DNA from: Roseomonas sp.
GTDB taxonomy: Bacteria > Pseudomonadota > Alphaproteobacteria > Acetobacterales > Acetobacteraceae
Direction: 5' to 3'
Assembly (NCBI GenBank): GCA_020249465.1
Contig: JADCFP010000048.1
Coordinates: 119,139 to 183,138, forward strand
Length of the DNA stretch: 64,000 bases
A program made the translations under genes and the position numbers. The notes beneath the pieces were generated by a model. It did not search any database. It saw only the letters and a program-made list of their open reading frames with translations, and was not told the DNA's origin. Numbering within the stretch: the stretch's first letter is position 1; every line of letters begins with the position of its first letter. This document shows, in pieces, positions 1 through 8,261 of this stretch.

Positions 1-15
1 GGGGTATGGGCGGGG

Positions 16-381
16 CTAACCGCCTTCGACTGGCCCGCGCGTGATGGCAGTAAGTTCGGCGTTGTAGCTGCGATAGACAGCCTCAATCCCCGTCACACCG
101 GCTGCGGTCAGCCGCGCGGCATGCTTGGCGTGATAGACTTCCGCAGCTTCGCGCGTACGGAACAGATAAATCCCGCCGGAACGCCCGGCTTCCTTATCCT
201 CGGTCCAGATTTTCCAGAGCAGATCAGGCTCGGCTGCAATGTCTTTTGCCAGCGCAAGCAAGGCGAGACGCTGATCCTCCCCACCCGGTTTCCGGGCGGG
301 GAAGTCGAAGATCAACAGCGTTGCTGTTTCAGGCAGAGGCGACAAGTTTCTGCGTCTGCTCACCAAGCCCGGCAATGCCAA
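16..381 (-). CDS. YdhR-like putative monooxygenase (dimeric alpha/beta barrel)
   Basis: Small protein resembling E. coli YdhR, a ferredoxin-like alpha/beta-barrel protein annotated as a putative monooxygenase of unknown substrate. The family core is clear: LLIFDFPAR near the start, then LLWKIWTEDKEAGRSGGIYL, which is the YdhR signature, and a KHAARL helix. The open frame has no ATG. The first codon at 379-381 is TTG, and GTG at 361-363 or a TTG close to the stop of the upstream FAH gene are alternatives, so the 5' end is uncertain and the true protein is probably about 100 residues. It overlaps the 3' end of the FAH gene, so translation is likely coupled. Family call is good; reaction unknown. 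Confidence 0.72.
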   Translation of the reverse strand: MALPGLVSRRRNLSPLPETATLLIFDFPARKPGGEDQRLALLALAKDIAAEPDLLWKIWTEDKEAGRSGGIYLFRTREAAEVYHAKHAARLTAAGVTGIEAVYRSYNAELTAITRGPVEGG

Positions 382-1177
382 GCTTCATGGTCTGGCCGGC
401 CTTCAGGAAGATCGGTGTAGGCTTCTTGCCAAGCCCAACGCCCGGCGGCGTGCCGGTGAAGATCACATCGCCCGGATTGAGCGTAATGCATTGGCTGACA
501 TAAGACACAATCTGCTTCACGCCGAAGATCATGGTCTTGGTGGAACCATTCTGTTCGCGCACGCCATCAACATCGCAATACATGGCCAGGTTCTGCGGAT
601 CTGGGATTTCATCCTTCGTCACCAGCCAGGGACCGAGCGGGCCGAAAGTATCAAACCCCTTGCCCTTATCCCAGGCGCCGCCGCGTTCCGCCTGCCATTC
701 ACGTTCAGACACGTCATTGCCAACGGCATAACCCGCGACATGATCCAATGCCTGATCTTCCGAGACATATTTGGCGCGTGTGCCGATGATGATGCAAAGC
801 TCCACCTCATAATCGGTTTTCACCGAACCGCGCGGGATCACCACGTCATCATTCGGCCCTTGCAGCGCATTGAGCGATTTCAGGAACACAATGGGCTCCT
901 TCGGGATCGGCGCGCCAGTTTCCGCCGCGTGATCGGCATAGTTCAGCCCGATGCAGATCAGGTTCTTCATGCCCGTGACTGGGGGGCCTAGGCGCGGATT
1001 GCCGGCAACCTTGGGCAGGCTATTCACATCCACCGCGGCAATCTTCGCGAGTGCAGCAGGCGACAGCACATCACCCGTGATATCCGGCACAATGCCTGAA
1101 AGATCACGAATGGCGCCGGCGGCATCCAGAATGCCCGGCTTTTCCTGGCCTGCGGGGCCGTAACGCAGCAGCTTCAT
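329..1177 (-). CDS. Fumarylacetoacetate hydrolase (FAH) family protein
   Basis: A 282-residue FAH-superfamily enzyme, which cleaves or isomerises beta-diketo acids using a divalent metal. Visible family marks are IGLNYADHAAE, the metal-binding DYEVEL with its ExE pair, GNDVSERE, GKGFDTFGPLGPW and the closing FTGTPPGVG loop. Length matches the short FAH type (fumarylpyruvate hydrolase, 2,4-diketo-3-deoxy-sugar-acid hydrolase, ureidoglycolate lyase-like). The ATG at 1175-1177 is preceded by GGAGG at a good distance. Two genes upstream on the same strand lies a DHRS6-like dehydrogenase. That pairing resembles the Xanthomonas L-fucose route, where a 2-keto-3-deoxy-fuconate dehydrogenase feeds a FAH-type hydrolase. 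This substrate is inference; the family is secure. Confidence 0.9.
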   Translation of the reverse strand: MKLLRYGPAGQEKPGILDAAGAIRDLSGIVPDITGDVLSPAALAKIAAVDVNSLPKVAGNPRLGPPVTGMKNLICIGLNYADHAAETGAPIPKEPIVFLKSLNALQGPNDDVVIPRGSVKTDYEVELCIIIGTRAKYVSEDQALDHVAGYAVGNDVSEREWQAERGGAWDKGKGFDTFGPLGPWLVTKDEIPDPQNLAMYCDVDGVREQNGSTKTMIFGVKQIVSYVSQCITLNPGDVIFTGTPPGVGLGKKPTPIFLKAGQTMKLGIAGLGEQTQKLVASA

Positions 1178-1191
1178 CTAATAAGCCTCCC

Positions 1192-1428
1192 TCAATTGGA
1201 ACGGCGGGCGCGTACATGCCCGAAAAATGCGAGGCCAATGCCACCAAAGGCCAGCGCCTGAATGCTGTTGAGCGGCAGCGTCACAGCGCCCGCGGCAAGC
1301 AGCAGCGCGATCAGCATGGCGATGGAGCCAAGCATCATATAGGCGGGCATCGCCATATCCTCATTCATGCCGGCAAGCACCACGGCACCCATGGCACCCA
1401 TCATCGGCACGGCAAATTCACTGGCCAT
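1192..1428 (-). CDS. Small two-helix inner-membrane protein, unknown function
   Basis: A 78-residue protein that I do not recognise. It has an acidic/Met-rich start (MASEFAVPMMGAMGAVVLAG), a hydrophobic segment at about residues 29-48 and a second at about 54-70, ending in a basic HVRARRSN tail that should stay in the cytoplasm. A near-perfect ribosome binding site, AGGAGG five bases before the ATG, supports a real gene despite its size. It sits between a dehydrogenase and a FAH-family hydrolase with short gaps, so it is probably co-transcribed with them. It could be a small transporter accessory subunit, but nothing in the sequence says so. Confidence 0.6.
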   Translation of the reverse strand: MASEFAVPMMGAMGAVVLAGMNEDMAMPAYMMLGSIAMLIALLLAAGAVTLPLNSIQALAFGGIGLAFFGHVRARRSN

Positions 1429-1461
1429 TTCATCCTCCTTCAGGAAAGCGGCATTGGCTTC

Positions 1462-2211
1462 CTACAATGTCCAGCCGCCGTCAATGACAATGGCCTGGCC
1501 GGTGACGAAAGCGGCCTCATCGGATGCCAGATAAAGCACCAAAGCGGCCATTTCCTCGGCCGTGGCCAGCCGGCCCATGGCCTGACGCGCGACAAAGGCA
1601 GCGCGGGCTGCCTCTACCGAACCGGCGGCGGCGGCATTGGCGGCGATTCGGTCGTGAAGCGATGGTGTATCCACCGTGCCGGGGCAGAGGCAATTGCAGC
1701 GAATGCCCTGGGCGACATATTCGGTCGCGATGGATTTCGTGAGGCCGACAACAGCCGCCTTGGTGGTACCATACAAAAAGCGATTGGGCGCACCCTTGAT
1801 GGATGAACAGGCAGAGGACATGTTCACAATGCTGCCGCCGCTGCGTTCCAGCATGCCGGGGATGAAGGCCTGCGCCACCTTCCACATCGCCCGCACATTC
1901 AGCGCAAAGCCGAAATCCCAATCCTGATCGGTGCAGGTCAGGATGGTGTTCTGGTGCACAAAGCCGGCGCAATTGAACAGGATATCCACTGGCCCCGCGG
2001 ATTTGGCAGCGGCGCCGATGGCGGCATCATCCAGCACATCCAACACCGCGGTGGAAATGCCGGCGGCGGTAAGGCTGGCGAGCAAAGCCGCATCCCGATC
2101 CGTTGCCACCACCCGTGCGCCTTCGGCGGCCATGGCGAGCGCGGTAGCGCGGCCAATGCCCTGGCCTGCTGCGGTGACGAAACAAAGCTTCCCCGCCAAT
2201 CTGCCCGCCAT
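1462..2211 (-). CDS. SDR dehydrogenase, DHRS6/2-keto-3-deoxy-fuconate dehydrogenase-like
   Basis: A 249-residue classical short-chain dehydrogenase: NAD(H)-binding TAAGQGIGR near residue 14, NCAG motif, catalytic Ser in NMSSACSS, and YGTTK holding the catalytic Tyr and Lys. Stretches such as DWDFGFALNVRAMW, GIRCNCLCPGTVDTPSLHDR and ASDEAAFVTG closely follow the DHRS6/BDH2 subfamily, which includes bacterial 2-keto-3-deoxy-L-fuconate and L-2-keto-3-deoxyrhamnonate dehydrogenases. The FAH-family gene just downstream is the enzyme that would act next in those pathways. A 3-hydroxybutyrate dehydrogenase role is the alternative, suggested by the PHA synthase next door. Family certain, substrate inferred. 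Confidence 0.9.
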   Translation of the reverse strand: MAGRLAGKLCFVTAAGQGIGRATALAMAAEGARVVATDRDAALLASLTAAGISTAVLDVLDDAAIGAAAKSAGPVDILFNCAGFVHQNTILTCTDQDWDFGFALNVRAMWKVAQAFIPGMLERSGGSIVNMSSACSSIKGAPNRFLYGTTKAAVVGLTKSIATEYVAQGIRCNCLCPGTVDTPSLHDRIAANAAAAGSVEAARAAFVARQAMGRLATAEEMAALVLYLASDEAAFVTGQAIVIDGGWTL

Positions 2212-2250
2212 GATGTGTTCCCTTCCCTTGGCGCGCGGCTATCGCGCGCT

Positions 2251-4032
2251 TCAATCCTGCGCCATGACTTTCACATAGCTGCCCGGCGCATCCTCAATGG
2301 CGTTTTTCGGCTGCCGCGCGGGTACTTGCGCGGGGTCCTGCCCGCTCACCCAGCGTTGCCAATCGGGCCACCAGGACCCCGCCAATTCCGTGGACCCCGC
2401 CAGCCAGGCTTCCGGGTCTGCCGGCAGTTCCGCATTTACCCAATGGCTGTACTTGCCCGCATCCGGCGGATTGACCACACCCGCAATATGGCCGGACGCC
2501 GCCAGCACAAAGCGGATATCACCCGCATAGGTTTGCGTCGCGCGATAGGTGGAAGCCCAAGGCGCGATGTGATCTTCCCGCGTTGAGAGAATATAGGTCG
2601 GCAGCTTGATCTTGCGCAGATCGAGCTTGACGCCGAGCAATTCAATCCCGCCCGGCTTGATCAGATCATTCTGCTGATACATGCGGCGCAGATAGAAGGA
2701 ATGCATGCGCGCGGGCATGCGCGTTGAATCATCATTCCAATAGAGCAAATCAAACGGGAAGGGGTCCTGCCCCAGCAGGTAGTTGTTCACCACGAAGGAC
2801 CAGATCAGATCATTGGCGCGCAGCATATTGAAGGTGGTCGCCATCTCACGGCCTTCAAGAAAGCCGCGCTTTTGCATCTTGGCTTCCAGTGCCTTCAATT
2901 GTTCTTCGTCAATGAAAACGCCCAATTCCCCCGCTTCGGCGAAATCCACCATGGTGGTGAAGAAGGTCGCGGATTTGATCCGCGTATCCTTCTTGACTGC
3001 CATATGCGCGAGTGTCGCCGATAGCAGCGTCCCCCCCAGGCAATAGCCAATCGCATTGACGGATTTCTCGCCGGTTGCCTTTTCAATCGCCTCCAAAGCG
3101 GCATAGGGGCCTTCCAGCATATAATCCTCGAACCCCTTCTCGGCGAGGCGTTCATTCGGATTGACCCAGGAAACCACAAACACCGTATGCCCCTGATCCA
3201 CTGCCCAGCGGATGAAGGAGTTTTTGGGGCGCAGATCGAGGATGTAATATTTATTGATCCAGGGCGGCAGGATCAGCAGCGGCCGCTTAAGGACCTTCGC
3301 CGTTGTTGGCGTATACTGGATCAGTTGCATCAAATCATTCTGATAGACAATCTTCCCCGGCGTGACGGCGATATTCTCACCAACCTTGAACTTGCTTTCA
3401 TCCGTCATGCGGATACGGAGATTGCCTTGCCCGCGTTCCAGATCGGTCAGCAGGTTTGACAGGCCCTTCAGCAGATTCTCGCCACCGGTTTCCGCCGTGC
3501 GGCGCAGCACTTCCGGATTGGTCAGGGCAAAATTCGTGGGGCTCATCGCATCCACGAATTGGCGCGTATAAAAATCCACCTTCTGGGCAGTTTTCTCATC
3601 CATGCCTTCCGCATCATGCACCAGGCCCTGCATGTAGCGGGCAGAAAGCAGGTAGCTCTGCCGGATGAAGTCAAAAACTTCATTGTCGCGCCAGGCTTCA
3701 TCCTTGAAGCGCTTATCCTTCTGGTCTTCGGCAATCACGGCGGGCGCGGGTTCACCCATCATGCGGCGCGCGGTATTGCTCCAAAGCGTCAAGTAATCCT
3801 GCCAAAAGCCAATCTGCGCCTGCATCAGCTTGGCCGGATTGGTCATGAGCCGCGTGGTCATATCCAGGAAGGCATTGCCGATATGCATCGGGTCGGCCTC
3901 TCCGGGTTGATCTGCCTGGCGCTTCAGGAAATCGGCCACAATGCGCTGGCTGCGTTCCGCCACATCGGACATGGTGCGGCTGACCAGCGCCGGGTCTGGC
4001 AGGCGGAAAGAGGTGTTGTCGCCTTCGGCCAT
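2251..4032 (-). CDS. phaC: Class I poly(3-hydroxyalkanoate) synthase PhaC
   Basis: Polymerises (R)-3-hydroxyacyl-CoA into PHA storage granules. At 593 residues it has the class I length. The N-terminal PhaC domain (around residues 95-270) leads into an alpha/beta-hydrolase fold. The lipase-like box GYCLGG carries the catalytic Cys at residue 331. The remaining triad is Asp487 in STREDHIAPW and His515 in ASGHIAGVV. AGGAAG lies seven bases before the ATG. No phaA, phaB, phasin or phaR is seen in the window, so the synthase stands apart from the rest of the pathway. It is divergent from the lipoprotein gene at 4114. Confidence 0.97.
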   Translation of the reverse strand: MAEGDNTSFRLPDPALVSRTMSDVAERSQRIVADFLKRQADQPGEADPMHIGNAFLDMTTRLMTNPAKLMQAQIGFWQDYLTLWSNTARRMMGEPAPAVIAEDQKDKRFKDEAWRDNEVFDFIRQSYLLSARYMQGLVHDAEGMDEKTAQKVDFYTRQFVDAMSPTNFALTNPEVLRRTAETGGENLLKGLSNLLTDLERGQGNLRIRMTDESKFKVGENIAVTPGKIVYQNDLMQLIQYTPTTAKVLKRPLLILPPWINKYYILDLRPKNSFIRWAVDQGHTVFVVSWVNPNERLAEKGFEDYMLEGPYAALEAIEKATGEKSVNAIGYCLGGTLLSATLAHMAVKKDTRIKSATFFTTMVDFAEAGELGVFIDEEQLKALEAKMQKRGFLEGREMATTFNMLRANDLIWSFVVNNYLLGQDPFPFDLLYWNDDSTRMPARMHSFYLRRMYQQNDLIKPGGIELLGVKLDLRKIKLPTYILSTREDHIAPWASTYRATQTYAGDIRFVLAASGHIAGVVNPPDAGKYSHWVNAELPADPEAWLAGSTELAGSWWPDWQRWVSGQDPAQVPARQPKNAIEDAPGSYVKVMAQD

Positions 4033-4113
4033 GGCACACTTCCTAGCAAGTTTCTTCCAGACGCTTCGCGCCGCGCCCGTTTCAGGCTAACCCCTTTTCG
4101 CAGGCAGGGGCGC

Positions 4114-4725
4114 ATGAGCGAGCATCGCGAGACAACTGGAACCAAATTGCAACCTAGGTGGCGAAGCAGGGCCAATCAAGCACGGTATTGCGTGCTGCTG
4201 GCCTTGCTGCTGCCCGGCTGCCAGACGGAACCCGGCCAGGCGGTGGCGAAATTCTGGGATCGCGCCTGGGGACCAGAGAATGAAGGCCGCCCCGCGCCCC
4301 CCAGTGCCAATGCGCCCTTCCCCAATCTGGGCACTGTGCCGCCCCGCCCGGAGATCCCGGATATGGCAGCGCGAGAGGCCCTGGCCAATCGACTGGTGCA
4401 GCAGCGGGAAGCCAGCCGAGAGCCGCTCGGCGCCCTGCCCGGTGCCGTGCCGCGCTTGGGGCCTCCGCCCCCCGCCTTGGCGCCGGCCTTGGCCGCCATC
4501 GCTATTCCTGCGCCGAGCATTGTCGCCCCTGCTATGCCCGCCGCCCCGGCTGGCCCCGCAGCAACACCCGACCAGCTTGCCCCCGCACCCGCGGCCTTGC
4601 CCGAACCCTCTGGCATTCCTGCGCCGCCGATGATCGCCCCAGCCGGCATCCCGGCCGCCCCGATGCTGACACCCTCCGCCCCGCCGCCGCCGCCCGTTTT
4701 GCGTGATGCGCCTCGCCGGCCGTGA
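4114..4725 (+). CDS. Proline/alanine-rich putative lipoprotein, unknown function
   Basis: A 203-residue protein that I do not recognise. After a basic N-terminus there is a hydrophobic run ending in LLLPGC, so Cys36 could be lipidated; the Pro before Gly is unusual for a lipobox. A short FWDRAWGPENEG segment follows, then about 130 residues of low-complexity Pro/Ala with repeated IPAPP and PAAP units, ending in a run of prolines. This suggests an extended envelope spacer. The frame is open well upstream, antisense to phaC, but the ATG at 4114 lies just before the signal-like sequence. It precedes the aminotransferase gene by 45 bases. Confidence 0.6.
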   Translation: MSEHRETTGTKLQPRWRSRANQARYCVLLALLLPGCQTEPGQAVAKFWDRAWGPENEGRPAPPSANAPFPNLGTVPPRPEIPDMAAREALANRLVQQREASREPLGALPGAVPRLGPPPPALAPALAAIAIPAPSIVAPAMPAAPAGPAATPDQLAPAPAALPEPSGIPAPPMIAPAGIPAAPMLTPSAPPPPPVLRDAPRRP

Positions 4726-4770
4726 CGCGCTGGTCTATAAGCGCAGCCCGAAAACATTGAGACTGAGACC

Positions 4771-5991
4771 ATGACCGAGGATTTCCACCGTATCCGGCGC
4801 CTGCCGCCCTATGTCTTTGCCGAGGTGAATGCCGCCAAGGCCAAGGCGCGCGCGTCGGCTGAGGATATTGTTGACCTTGGCATGGGCAATCCGGATACGC
4901 CGACACCGCCGCATATTGTCGCGAAGCTGATCGAAGCGGTGCAGGACCCGCGCACGCATCGCTATTCCATGTCGAAGGGCATTCCGGGGCTGAGGAAGGC
5001 GCTGGCCGCCTATTACGACCGGCGCTTTGGCGTGAAGCTGGATCCGGAAACGGAAGTGGTGGCGACCCTTGGTTCGAAGGAGGGTCTCGCGAATTTGGCA
5101 CAGGCCATCTCAAGCCCTGGCGATACCATCCTGGTACCAAATCCTTCCTACCCCATCCAACAATTCGGCTTCATCATCGCCGGCGCTTCGGTGCGCAGCA
5201 TTCCCTATACGCCCGATGACAGCATGCTGGCCGCGATTGACCGCGCCGTTCGCCATTCCGTGCCGAAGCCGAATGCGGTGATTGTCAATTTCCCCTCCAA
5301 CCCAACCGCGCTGACCGCGCCGATTGAATTCTACCGCGAATTGGTCGCACTCTGCCGTCGGCATGAATTGTTCATCCTATCCGATCTTGCTTATGCCGAG
5401 CTGTATTTCGGCGACACGCCACCGCCTTCCGTTTTGGAAGTGGAAGGGGCGAAGGACATCACGGTGGAATTCACCTCCATGTCGAAAACCTACAATATGC
5501 CAGGCTGGCGCATGGGTTTCGCGGCCGGCAATCCACGCCTGATCGCGGCTTTGGCGAGGGTGAAATCCTATCTGGATTACGGTGCCTTCACGCCGATTCA
5601 GGTGGCGGCGACGGCGGCCTTGAATGGCCCGCAGGATTGCATTGAGGAAATGCGCGTTTTGTACAAGGAACGCCGCGAAGTGCTGGTGAAGGGCCTGCAT
5701 GCCGCTGGCTGGGATGTGCCTGCGCCCGAAGCCTCCATGTTCCTTTGGGCGCCAATCCCTGAGCGTTTCCGGCATTTGGGCTCGGTCGGGTTTTCCAAGC
5801 TGCTGCTGGAAAAGGCGAAGGTCGCGGTGGCACCTGGCCTTGGCTTTGGTGAGCATGGTGATGAACATGTCCGCATTGCGCTGGTGGAAAATAACCACCG
5901 CATCCGCCAGGCGCTGCGTGGCATCAAAACCTTCCTCGGTGGCGACAATGCCGCGCCACAGGATGCTGCTTCTGATATGGTGAATGCATGA
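4771..5991 (+). CDS. Class I/II PLP aminotransferase (AlaC / LL-DAP aminotransferase-like)
   Basis: A 406-residue fold-type I aminotransferase. It has LGMGNPDTPTPPHI near the start, NPSYPI, NFPSNPTA (cofactor Asn), SDLAYAE (Asp and Tyr that bind PLP) and SMSKTYNMPGWRMGF with the Schiff-base lysine at residue 239. The SMSKTYNMPGWR block is typical of the AlaC (glutamate-pyruvate) group, often annotated as LL-diaminopimelate aminotransferase in alphaproteobacteria. Since dapD and dapE are present in this window, the succinylase route makes lysine, so an alanine or general amino-donor role is more likely than DapL. Its stop overlaps the hom start by 4 bases, so they form an operon. Confidence 0.88.
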   Translation: MTEDFHRIRRLPPYVFAEVNAAKAKARASAEDIVDLGMGNPDTPTPPHIVAKLIEAVQDPRTHRYSMSKGIPGLRKALAAYYDRRFGVKLDPETEVVATLGSKEGLANLAQAISSPGDTILVPNPSYPIQQFGFIIAGASVRSIPYTPDDSMLAAIDRAVRHSVPKPNAVIVNFPSNPTALTAPIEFYRELVALCRRHELFILSDLAYAELYFGDTPPPSVLEVEGAKDITVEFTSMSKTYNMPGWRMGFAAGNPRLIAALARVKSYLDYGAFTPIQVAATAALNGPQDCIEEMRVLYKERREVLVKGLHAAGWDVPAPEASMFLWAPIPERFRHLGSVGFSKLLLEKAKVAVAPGLGFGEHGDEHVRIALVENNHRIRQALRGIKTFLGGDNAAPQDAASDMVNA

Positions 5992-7280
5992 CCCGTCCCC
6001 TTGCAATTGCCGTTGCCGGCCTTGGAACGGTTGGCGCCGGCGTGGTGAAGTTGCTGCGCGCCAATGCCGATATCATTGCGGCGCGCGCAGGTAGGCCCAT
6101 TGCCATCACCGCCGTTTCCGCGCGCGAACGCAACCGGGATCGCGGCATCAGCCTTTCGGGGTTGCGCTGGTATGAAGACCCCGTCGCACTTGCTGCCGAT
6201 CCGCAAGTGGATGTGGTGGTGGAATGCATCGGCGGTTCGGAAGGCCCGGCGCGTGCCCTGGTGCAGGCAGCAATTGCTGCGGGCAAGCATGTGGTGACAG
6301 CGAATAAGGCTTTGCTTGCTGTGCATGGCGCTGCCTTGGCGCAAGCGTCCGAAGCACGCGGCGTGGCGCTGGCTTTCGAAGCGGCAGTGGCCGGCGGCAT
6401 TCCCGCCATCAAGGCGTTGCGCGAAGGCCTGGCGGCCAATCGCATCCAGCGCGTGGCCGGTATTCTGAACGGCACCTGCAATTACATCCTGACCGTGATG
6501 CGCGAACAAAAGCGCGAATTCGCCGAAGTGCTGGCCGAGGCGCAGAAGCTTGGCTATGCCGAAGCCGATCCATCCTTCGATATTGATGGCATTGATGCCG
6601 CGCATAAATTGGCGATCCTGGCCGCTTTGGCGTTTGGCAGGCCGGTGGATTTCGGCGCGGTGCATGTGGAAGGCATTCGCGAAGTCTCCGCACTTGATAT
6701 CGCGCTTGCCGAAGAACTTGGTTATCGCATCAAGCTGCTTGGCATTGCGCGGCGCGAAGAAGGGGGCATTTCAACCCGCGTGCATCCTTGCATGGTGCCG
6801 ATCTCTGCCCCCATTGCGCGGGTGGATGGCGTCTTCAATGCCGTGGTGGCCGAAGGTGATTTCGTTGGCCGCGTGATGATGGAAGGCCGCGGCGCTGGGG
6901 AAGGGCCAACCGCCTCAGCCGTGGTTGCTGATGTGATTGACATTGCACGCGGGCGCTTCACGCCCGTATGGGGCGCGGAAGCAGCCGCGCTGAAGCCCGA
7001 GCCTTCCTTCCCGATGGATCGCCATACGGGGGCTTATTACCTCCGCCTGATGGTGGTGGACCGCCCCGGCGTGATTGCCGATGTCACGGGCGTTTTGCGC
7101 GACCATGCGATCAGCCTGGAATCCATGCTGCAACGTGGCCGCGCGCCGGGTGAGGCCGTGCCCGTGGTGCTGACCACGCATGAAACGAGCGAGGCTTCCG
7201 TGCGTGCGGCACTGAAGCGCATCGCAGAATTGAATACCGTGATGGAAAAGCCAGCCCTGATCAGGATTGAGGCGCTATAG
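5988..7280 (+). CDS. hom: Homoserine dehydrogenase with C-terminal ACT domain
   Basis: Reduces aspartate semialdehyde to homoserine for threonine and methionine synthesis. The 430 residues contain an NAD(P)-binding start (VAGLGTVGAGVVKLL), VTANKALLAVHG, the substrate-domain signature GILNGTCNYIL with EADPSFDIDGIDAAHKL (catalytic Asp/Lys region), and a C-terminal ACT domain from about residue 350 (YYLRLMVVDRPGVIADVTGV) expected to bind threonine for feedback control. Translation is coupled to the upstream aminotransferase by an ATGA overlap. The stop codon is immediately next to and within the convergent panE frame, leaving no spacer. Confidence 0.96.
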   Translation: MTRPLAIAVAGLGTVGAGVVKLLRANADIIAARAGRPIAITAVSARERNRDRGISLSGLRWYEDPVALAADPQVDVVVECIGGSEGPARALVQAAIAAGKHVVTANKALLAVHGAALAQASEARGVALAFEAAVAGGIPAIKALREGLAANRIQRVAGILNGTCNYILTVMREQKREFAEVLAEAQKLGYAEADPSFDIDGIDAAHKLAILAALAFGRPVDFGAVHVEGIREVSALDIALAEELGYRIKLLGIARREEGGISTRVHPCMVPISAPIARVDGVFNAVVAEGDFVGRVMMEGRGAGEGPTASAVVADVIDIARGRFTPVWGAEAAALKPEPSFPMDRHTGAYYLRLMVVDRPGVIADVTGVLRDHAISLESMLQRGRAPGEAVPVVLTTHETSEASVRAALKRIAELNTVMEKPALIRIEAL

Positions 7281-8261
7281 GCACCCCGCCGCCCGTGCCC
7301 TGGCGCGCACCAGCGCCAGTACGGTGCGCGAAATCGGCGCGGCCTCACCAACCCAATCGGCCAGTTCCACCACGGCGCCGAGCAACGCCTCGATCTCCAT
7401 CGGCCGACCGCGTTCCAGATCCTGCAGCATGGAGGTCTTGTGCGCGCCAACCTCCGCCGCGCCGGCGATGCGCTTATCCACATCAATCGCGAAACGCACG
7501 CCAAGCGCTTCCGCCACGCGCTGGCCTTCCAGCATCATGGCGCGCGCCACACCGCGCTGGCCTTCATCGCTCGTCAGCACATCAAGTGTCGCGGTGGTGA
7601 GGGCCGAGATCGGGTTGAAGGCCATATTGCCCCACAGCTTTACCCAAAGCTCATCACGAATCTTCGGGCGTACCGGCGCCTTGAAGCCGGCGGCGATCAG
7701 CGCCTCCGACAGCGCCTGCGCGCGCGGGCTGCGGCTGCCATCAGGCTCACCCAGGCTGAAACGATCACCATAGCTGTGGTCAATCACGCCAGGCGCCGTC
7801 ACCTCGGCCGCCGGATAGACAATGCAGCCAATGGCGCGGGAGGGCGGCAGCAGCGCGGAAACCTGACCATCCGGGTCCACGCTTTGCACAATGCGCCCTT
7901 CATAAGCGCCGCCAAGGCCGTGGAAATACCACCAGGGAATGCCATTCACCGCACTGACAATCACCGTATCGGGGCCAAGCAGGGGCTGCATTTGTTTCGC
8001 CGCTGAGGGCAGGGAATGCGCCTTCAGCGTCACCAGCACATAATCCTGCGGGCCGGCTTCCTCAGCACTTTCCACGCAGCGTGGATGGACGATTTGCTCT
8101 GTGCCTTCGCTGATCAGCTTCACGCCGTGTTCACGCATGGCAGCCAGATGTGGGCCGCGCGCGATGAAGGTGACATCCACATCACCCTTGGCGGCCAGCT
8201 TGACGCCCATCAGCCCACCAATGGCGCCGGCACCGAAGATGCAGATTTTCATGCGCGTCAC
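7275..8261 (-). CDS. panE: 2-dehydropantoate 2-reductase (ketopantoate reductase)
   Basis: A 328-residue enzyme of the PanE/ApbA fold, expected to reduce ketopantoate to pantoate with NADPH for CoA synthesis. It has the dinucleotide motif FGAGAIGGLMG near residue 9, VTLKAH (conserved Lys region), VNGIPWW, and the C-terminal helical domain with the catalytic-Lys KLWGNMAFNPISALT motif. The ATG at 8261 overlaps the stop of the upstream ligase gene, indicating coupled translation; an internal ATG three codons later is an alternative. PanE paralogues often act on other 2-keto acids, so the physiological substrate is not certain. Confidence 0.88.
   Translation of the reverse strand: MTRMKICIFGAGAIGGLMGVKLAAKGDVDVTFIARGPHLAAMREHGVKLISEGTEQIVHPRCVESAEEAGPQDYVLVTLKAHSLPSAAKQMQPLLGPDTVIVSAVNGIPWWYFHGLGGAYEGRIVQSVDPDGQVSALLPPSRAIGCIVYPAAEVTAPGVIDHSYGDRFSLGEPDGSRSPRAQALSEALIAAGFKAPVRPKIRDELWVKLWGNMAFNPISALTTATLDVLTSDEGQRGVARAMMLEGQRVAEALGVRFAIDVDKRIAGAAEVGAHKTSMLQDLERGRPMEIEALLGAVVELADWVGEAAPISRTVLALVRARARAAGCL

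Noticed and set aside
3559..4113. Upstream part of the lipoprotein frame
   Set aside because: Antisense to phaC; the signal-like segment starts after the ATG at 4114.
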